IMG/VR virus record: IMGVR_UViG_3300005534_000024
Coordinates: 1-40,068 of that record
DNA length: 40,068 nucleotides
Source of the DNA: a virus
Direction: 5' to 3' (one strand)
Every line of letters begins with the position of its first letter. Position 1 is the stretch's first letter. Below are positions 36,650-40,068 of the stretch, piece by piece. The position numbers were made by a program, and so were the translations under genes. The notes beneath the pieces were generated by a model. That model made no database searches. It worked only from the letters and a program-made list of their open reading frames with translations, and had not been told where the DNA came from.

Positions 36650-37252
36650 ATGTTGTTGTCTGTGGAGTTAACGGGAACCCATCCCTTGATCATGGCGAAC
36701 GCCCGCGCCGTCAACAAGTTTGACGAACTCGTGCAGGAGCTTGACAAACTGACGGGCAAAGGGTCGAAAGGTCGTACGCTGGAGGAACTCAACGACATCG
36801 CCGATCTCGAATTTGAAATCTACATGTATTATGATGATGCCGCTGGTCCTTACCTCCCTGGTGATAATTTGATGGCGTCTATTAAAGAAGGTGCCATTAA
36901 GTTCAAAAAAGGGATGGGGCCGAAAGTCGAAACTGGAGTTATCGTACTTACGGATATCATTCCCGTGAACTATAAGGGCTCCCGCGATATTGACGAATTC
37001 ATTCATGATAAGAACTTTCGATTTACTACGGCTGTGGGTCAAGGAACAGGAAAAAAGAAAGTGCGTCTAATGAAGACGCGCCCGATATTCCAGTCATGGA
37101 GTATTCGAGCCGAGGTAGAATTGGATACGGAACAGATTGACCTTACAACCTTTGAAGAATCCGTCAAGACGGCAGGACGACTGTGCGGAATCGGGGGCTA
37201 TCGACCCCGGTACGGACGCTATACAGCGACGGTGAAGAAGATTAAGCAGTAA
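36650..37252 (+). CDS. conserved phage protein of recombination module (possible Cas7-like fold)
   Basis: 200 aa, RBS ACGGAGGTACCTAAA. Ordered as ELTGTHPLIMANARAVNKFD, LEFEIYMYYDDAAGPYLPGD, NLMASIKEGAIKFKKG, VIPVNYKG, MKTRPIFQSWSIRAEVELD and a final GRLCGIGGYRPRYGRYTATV. I recognise this set ('YLPxDNxxAxxxxGA', 'RPxFxxW', 'GxGxxRPxxGRF') as a widespread phage family; the glycine-rich C-terminus resembles RAMP/Cas7-type RNA-binding folds, but that is uncertain. Sits between helicase and Sak4, so likely acts in DNA or RNA annealing. Confidence 0.65.
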   Translation: MLLSVELTGTHPLIMANARAVNKFDELVQELDKLTGKGSKGRTLEELNDIADLEFEIYMYYDDAAGPYLPGDNLMASIKEGAIKFKKGMGPKVETGVIVLTDIIPVNYKGSRDIDEFIHDKNFRFTTAVGQGTGKKKVRLMKTRPIFQSWSIRAEVELDTEQIDLTTFEESVKTAGRLCGIGGYRPRYGRYTATVKKIKQ

Positions 37253-37276
37253 GTGGCAACCAAGGAGGGACTAATT

Positions 37277-37852
37277 ATGGAACAAACGCAAGACTCTGTT
37301 TACATGTCGAAGAGTGATCTCGTGTATGAGGTCATCAAGAATCTCGCCATCGACGAAACAGTTCCCTATTGCGTTCTGAATGCGGCTATTGATGGGTCAA
37401 TCGAACGTAACCGAACCTGTCTATACGTGGCAATGCGGCGGCTCGGCAAAGAGAAAAAGCGCACGTTGAAGAATATTCCTAATGTCGGCTATCGGTGTGT
37501 CAGAGCTGAAGAGCATGAAGGCATCGCTCGCGGTCACCACGAGCGGGCTCGCCGCCAGCTTCGCCGCACCCGAGAGACACTCGAATCGGCGGATCGTAAT
37601 CAGTTGTCCCACGAAGAGGCCAAGCGGCTCGACAACCTGACGATGACCGTGCGCTCGCAGCAGGCGGCAATCCATCGTCTGGAAGAGCGGCAGGCACGTC
37701 AGGAAAAGACGTTGCGACTGGTGGCCCGAAAGACAACGGTTACGGATACGAACGTGTCTGTTTTGGAAAAGAAGGTGATGGATCAGGCAGCAGAAATGCA
37801 GTCGATCAAGGAGACGTTAGGAACCTTGATCAGCGAAAAGAAGGCGGCGTAA
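37277..37852 (+). CDS. winged-helix plus coiled-coil protein
   Basis: 191 aa from ATG 37277 with CAAGGAGGG; the GTG at 37253 would put the RBS inside the gene. Residues 12-75: helix-turn-helix-like (SKSDLVYEVIKNLAIDETVP, LKNIPNVGYRCV, the last similar to OmpR-type wings). Residues 90-190: long coiled coil (HERARRQLRRTRETLESADR ... LEERQARQEKTLRLVARKT). Could bind DNA and bring others together. No family named. Confidence 0.65.
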   Translation: MEQTQDSVYMSKSDLVYEVIKNLAIDETVPYCVLNAAIDGSIERNRTCLYVAMRRLGKEKKRTLKNIPNVGYRCVRAEEHEGIARGHHERARRQLRRTRETLESADRNQLSHEEAKRLDNLTMTVRSQQAAIHRLEERQARQEKTLRLVARKTTVTDTNVSVLEKKVMDQAAEMQSIKETLGTLISEKKAA

Positions 37853-37868
37853 ACTGTCATCGTTTCAC

Positions 37869-37923
37869 AGCCCGGCGGAGCTAAGCGCTGCAGTGCAGCG
37901 CAAAGCGCAGCGAAGCATAGCAA
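37869..37923 (+). repeat. AGCNN pentamer array 2
   Basis: Eleven in-phase units: AGCCC GGCGG AGCTA AGCGC, TGCAG TGCAG CGCAA, AGCGC AGCGA AGCAT AGCAA. All carry GC at positions 2-3; seven start AGC. A hairpin starts 4 bases later. Confidence 0.8.
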
Positions 37924-37926
37924 ATA

Positions 37927-37947
37927 GGGAGGAGATCATCTCCTCCC
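37927..37947 (+). terminator. hairpin after array 2
   Basis: GGGAGGAGAT-C-ATCTCCTCCC, near-perfect palindrome; no T run. Confidence 0.6.
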
Positions 37948-38004
37948 TGTAACCCAACCAACGGACGTGACAAGTCGTCGTGTAATGGGGAGGCCGAAAA
38001 ACTT

Positions 38005-38069
38005 AGCAAAGCACAGCACAGCACTGCATAGCGAAGCCAAGCGGAGCGGAGCGGTGCATAGCAAAGCAT
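38005..38069 (+). repeat. AGCNN pentamer array 3
   Basis: Thirteen in-phase units without interruption, 11 starting AGC and two TGC: AGCAA AGCAC AGCAC AGCAC, TGCAT AGCGA AGCCA, AGCGG AGCGG AGCGG, TGCAT AGCAA AGCAT. Clearest copy. Confidence 0.85.
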
Positions 38070-38073
38070 ACAA

Positions 38074-38107
38074 AGACCCTCGACTTCGGTCGGGGGTCTC
38101 TTGTTTT
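38074..38107 (+). terminator. intrinsic terminator after array 3
   Basis: Stem AGACCC-TCGAC / GTCG-GGGGTCT with a TTCG tetraloop, then CTTGTTTT. Confidence 0.8.
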
Positions 38108-38143
38108 GGCATAACTTGTGCATAATCATGAGTACCTCGCCAG

Positions 38144-38193
38144 AGCCGAGCAAAGCGAACCGCTCCATAGCAAAGCCGAGCAGAGCATAGCAT
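38144..38193 (+). repeat. AGCNN pentamer array 4
   Basis: Ten in-phase units: AGCCG AGCAA AGCGA ACCGC, TCCAT AGCAA AGCCG, AGCAG AGCAT AGCAT. Eight begin AGC. Confidence 0.8.
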
Positions 38194-38198
38194 ACGAA

Positions 38199-38234
38199 CG
38201 GGCCTGACGGTTTACGTCAGGCCCGATTTGTTTT
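38199..38234 (+). terminator. intrinsic terminator after array 4
   Basis: CGGGCCTGAC / GTCAGGCCCG, 10-bp perfect stem, 7-base loop, followed by ATTTGTTTTT. Confidence 0.85.
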
Positions 38235-38248
38235 TGTGTGCTCGGACT

Positions 38249-38277
38249 TTGACAATCGCCCGCGCCTCAGATAAACT
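38249..38277 (+). promoter_or_regulatory. promoter for the Sak4/SSB genes
   Basis: TTGACA (38249-38254), 17-base spacer, TAAACT (38272-38277); start codon 72 bases downstream. Perfect -35. Confidence 0.7.
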
Positions 38278-38288
38278 GTAATCACCGC

Positions 38289-38313
38289 ACTCCACTCTAC
38301 TCCAACCCATCCC
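38289..38313 (+). repeat. pyrimidine-rich 5-base repeat in the leader
   Basis: ACTCC ACTCT ACTCC AACCC ATCCC, five phased pentamers at the start of the transcript from 38249. Same 5-base period as the AGCNN arrays but different content. Confidence 0.4.
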
Positions 38314-38348
38314 AAGTCTTCAATCATCACCGCGAGGAGGATTCGTCC

Positions 38349-39125
38349 ATGGCCGCAGCGCCACCCAAGGCTGTACAACGGTTTGCTCGTCCGAAAACTG
38401 TCGACGAAGCGGTAAGCAATTATTTCAACTGTATCATTTACGGTAGGCCAGGATCAGGAAAAACGACAGCCGCAGCGACAGCGCCCCCGCCGATCCTCTT
38501 TCTTGACTGCGACCAGGGGCTTCTCTGTCTCAAAGGTATACCCGACGAGATGGCCCAGAAGATCGGTCTCAACCCCAAGGAGACCTACTTCGAGCCGATC
38601 CGCAGTATGGACGACATGCTTCAGCAGATACAGCGCGTGGCCCGCGAGAATGCGGCCAGCCCCGGATTCTGGAACACTGTGGTCGTAGACAATCTCACGG
38701 AGCTTCAACGCGTGCTGCTGACGGATATGCTGTCCGCGTCGGAACGTTCTATTCCCACGATTCAAGACTGGGGTGTCATTCTTCTTCGAGTGCAAAAGAT
38801 TGTTCGCCTCATTCGTAACCTCCCCTGCCACACCATTTTCCTTGCCCACGAACGGGAAGATGAACACGGTATCGGCCCTGCTTTGAGCGGCCGAATCGAA
38901 GAAGAACTGCCAGGATATGTCGATTTGATGGCCCGGCTGACGGTGATCGAGCGCGAGGAGGACGATGCGAAGGGTGGCAAAACCATTCGTACCATTCGCC
39001 GCCTGCGCTGCCGCGAATCAGTGAGTCAAAAAGTTAAAGCCAAGTCCCGCTCCTTTCGTATCGGCGAGTGGGAGAAACCAAACCTCACAACGATCATCAA
39101 AAAGTGTCACAATCCCCAACCCTAA
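38349..39125 (+). CDS. Sak4-like recombination ATPase
   Basis: 258 aa, RBS GCGAGGAGGATTC. RecA-fold P-loop ATPase: Walker A GRPGSGKT at 32-39, PPPILFLDCDQGLLCLKG (beta strand and acidic residue typical of phage NTPases), Walker B TVVVDNLTELQR near 115-126. Arg-finger-like FLAHERED follows. The combination of one ATPase domain and an adjacent SSB-type protein is the Sak4 arrangement, a single-strand annealing or RecA-like recombinase of phages. Located just after promoter 38249. Confidence 0.82.
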   Translation: MAAAPPKAVQRFARPKTVDEAVSNYFNCIIYGRPGSGKTTAAATAPPPILFLDCDQGLLCLKGIPDEMAQKIGLNPKETYFEPIRSMDDMLQQIQRVARENAASPGFWNTVVVDNLTELQRVLLTDMLSASERSIPTIQDWGVILLRVQKIVRLIRNLPCHTIFLAHEREDEHGIGPALSGRIEEELPGYVDLMARLTVIEREEDDAKGGKTIRTIRRLRCRESVSQKVKAKSRSFRIGEWEKPNLTTIIKKCHNPQP

Positions 39126-39146
39126 CCAAGGAGAATCAAAACGAAC

Positions 39147-39890
39147 ATGGAAGACGGATTGACAGAACAAGACAGGCGGGATCTGGCCGAGCTAGAGCGG
39201 GCCAGCCGTTCGCCACGCGGCAGCGGCGGCACCGGCAACCTCGATGAGGTCATGTCTCTCGACCTCTCGGAAGCGGGCCGCATCGGCGTCATCTGGCCCG
39301 AAGGGAAACATCCCTTCGAGATTACGGGCGTCGAGAAGAAGGCCAGCCAGCCGCGCTTCAACGAGAAGACGCAGAGCATGAACGAGGGCGGCGTCCCGTA
39401 CGCCGAGTTGCAGTTGACCTGCATCGGCGGCGATATGCGGGGTGAGGTACTCTCCGACCGCCTCATGCTGGCCGGCAAGGGCCTCTCCCGGTTTGTCATC
39501 TTCGCCGACGCCATCGGCATGTATGACAAAGAGAACAAGTCCTTCACGGGTAAGCTTGCCGACTTCATCGGCCAGCGCGTCTGGGGTGCCGTCGTGACCG
39601 AGAAGAGCACCTATCAGGGACGGCCGCGCGAGCGGTCCATCATTGATTTCGCCGGCTATGAGCCGATTACGGCCTACGCGATGCCGGACGGGGAAATCTT
39701 CGAGAACGATCCCGGCGACGACAACTACACCGAAGAGGAGCTTGAAGCAGCGGAGACAGAAGAGCTTCAGGCGGTCGTTGAGGAGCCCGTCGTTCAGGCC
39801 CCTGCGCCCGTAGCCCGTCCCGTTGCTCGTCGGGCCGTTGCGGCAGCCGGTGCGCCCGGCAACAAGCCCCCATGGAGCGTGGCTCGTTAA
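39147..39890 (+). CDS. ssDNA-binding-like protein (DUF669 type)
   Basis: 247 aa, 22 bases after the ATPase gene, RBS AAGGAGAATC. Beta-rich OB-like core: FEITGVEKKASQPRFNEKTQ, PYAELQLTCIGGD, RLMLAGKGLSRFVIFADAIG, WGAVVTEKSTYQG, SIIDFAGYEPI. The 'G-K-x-L-S-R-F-V' and 'V-x-x-x-x-Y-x-G' pieces match phage DUF669/SSB-like proteins next to Sak ATPases. The C-terminal 60 residues are acidic then Pro/Val/Ala-rich, as in SSB tails. Likely coats ssDNA for annealing. Confidence 0.72.
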   Translation: MEDGLTEQDRRDLAELERASRSPRGSGGTGNLDEVMSLDLSEAGRIGVIWPEGKHPFEITGVEKKASQPRFNEKTQSMNEGGVPYAELQLTCIGGDMRGEVLSDRLMLAGKGLSRFVIFADAIGMYDKENKSFTGKLADFIGQRVWGAVVTEKSTYQGRPRERSIIDFAGYEPITAYAMPDGEIFENDPGDDNYTEEELEAAETEELQAVVEEPVVQAPAPVARPVARRAVAAAGAPGNKPPWSVAR

Positions 39891-39922
39891 TCTTACTCAT
39901 CACAGGCAGGAGAAGAGGAACC

Positions 39923-39948
39923 AGGGCACCCGGTTCGCCGGGTGCCCT
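39923..39948 (+). terminator. hairpin after the SSB-like gene
   Basis: AGGGCACCCGG-TTCG-CCGGGTGCCCT, 11-bp perfect stem with a TTCG tetraloop. Followed by GACTATTAG, no T run. Confidence 0.65.
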
Positions 39949-39971
39949 GACTATTAGAACGGAATGGCCCC

Positions 39972-40068
39972 ATGGCTCGATTAGGCCAGCTAGTCAAAGA
40001 AAAAATCAGCAGAGAGATTGGCTACTCGAACTGGCTCAGTCGCTTCGTGGACATCGAGTACACCTCGG
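39972..40068 (+). CDS. 5' end of a further gene (partial)
   Basis: ATG 39972 begins MARLGQLVKEKISREIGYSN and stays open for 32 codons to the window edge. Basic and helical so far. Upstream ACGGAATGGCCCC gives only a weak RBS. Cannot be identified from this fragment. Confidence 0.6.
   Translation, partial: MARLGQLVKEKISREIGYSNWLSRFVDIEYTS

Larger units (their letters stand above)
37853..38348 (+). other. non-coding stretch with three AGCNN arrays, three hairpins and a promoter
   Basis: No credible ORF in these 496 bases. It holds arrays 2, 3 and 4 (37869-37923, 38005-38069, 38144-38193), each ending in a hairpin, the promoter at 38249 and a run of ACTCC-type pentamers at 38289-38313 in the leader of the ATPase gene. 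The 57 bases between the first hairpin and the third array show nothing. Confidence 0.7.

Noticed and set aside
37869-38193. CRISPR array
   Set aside because: The AGCNN units repeat every 5 bases without unique spacers and no cas genes are present.

Overview
The window looks like part of a large temperate tailed-phage genome or prophage (Caudoviricetes). It holds a terminase small subunit, both halves of a terminase large subunit, a tyrosine integrase, a large serine recombinase, phage-type small genes packed with ATGA/TGATG overlaps, DNA methyltransferases, an Sak4-like recombination ATPase beside a probable ssDNA-binding protein, two sigma factors and a beta clamp. No capsid, portal or tail gene is visible. 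The host is a bacterium with strong GGAGG-type ribosome binding sites. A phage-borne prepilin of a type common in the PVC superphylum, Armatimonadota and relatives hints at such a host, but weakly.

Layout. 1-7583 (+): about twenty-five tightly packed small genes, mostly unrecognised, with one lipoprotein and a DUF3560 protein; no promoter seen, so transcription probably enters from the left. 7580-9916 (-): packaging operon (membrane protein, zinc ribbon, TerS, TerL ATPase) read leftward from a promoter at 9953-9982. 9983-10746: non-coding control region with two tandem perfect palindromes. 10747-12688 (+): two proteins with degenerate HNH folds plus the prepilin, from a promoter at 10697. 12794-17663: mixed-strand accessory genes (zinc-finger protein, metallophosphoesterase, phage metallopeptidase, winged-helix protein), each bounded by terminators. 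17700-21276: direct repeats, a 46-bp inverted repeat, serine recombinase and integrase (-). 21438-28590 (+): stand-alone terminase nuclease, a deoxyribosyltransferase-like/dUTPase fusion that seems to start at ATC, a sigma54-type promoter followed by a hairpin-rich leader, a sigma-70 family factor, LuxR-type HTH, methyltransferase and RNase H. 28485-30834 (+): methyltransferase, then a cassette of tRNA-like elements, hairpins and three small ORFs between a promoter (29169) and a terminator (30803). 30835-40068 (+): replication, recombination and transcription module: DnaN, HNH-AP2 endonuclease, methyltransferase, sigma factor, SNF2-like helicase, an unknown conserved protein, HTH/coiled-coil protein, Sak4-like ATPase, SSB-like protein.

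The most notable features are: (1) a terminase large subunit split exactly between ATPase and nuclease domains, on opposite strands 13 kb apart, with both recombinases between them; (2) four intergenic arrays of strictly phased AGCNN pentamers, each ending at a hairpin, confined to the recombination module; (3) a cluster of tRNA-like elements with good acceptor/T arms but abnormal anticodon domains; (4) a near-perfect sigma54 promoter with a structured leader; (5) a shared promoter form TTGACR-N17/18-TAnAyW at seven places. All functional statements come from reading motifs by eye; no database search was run.
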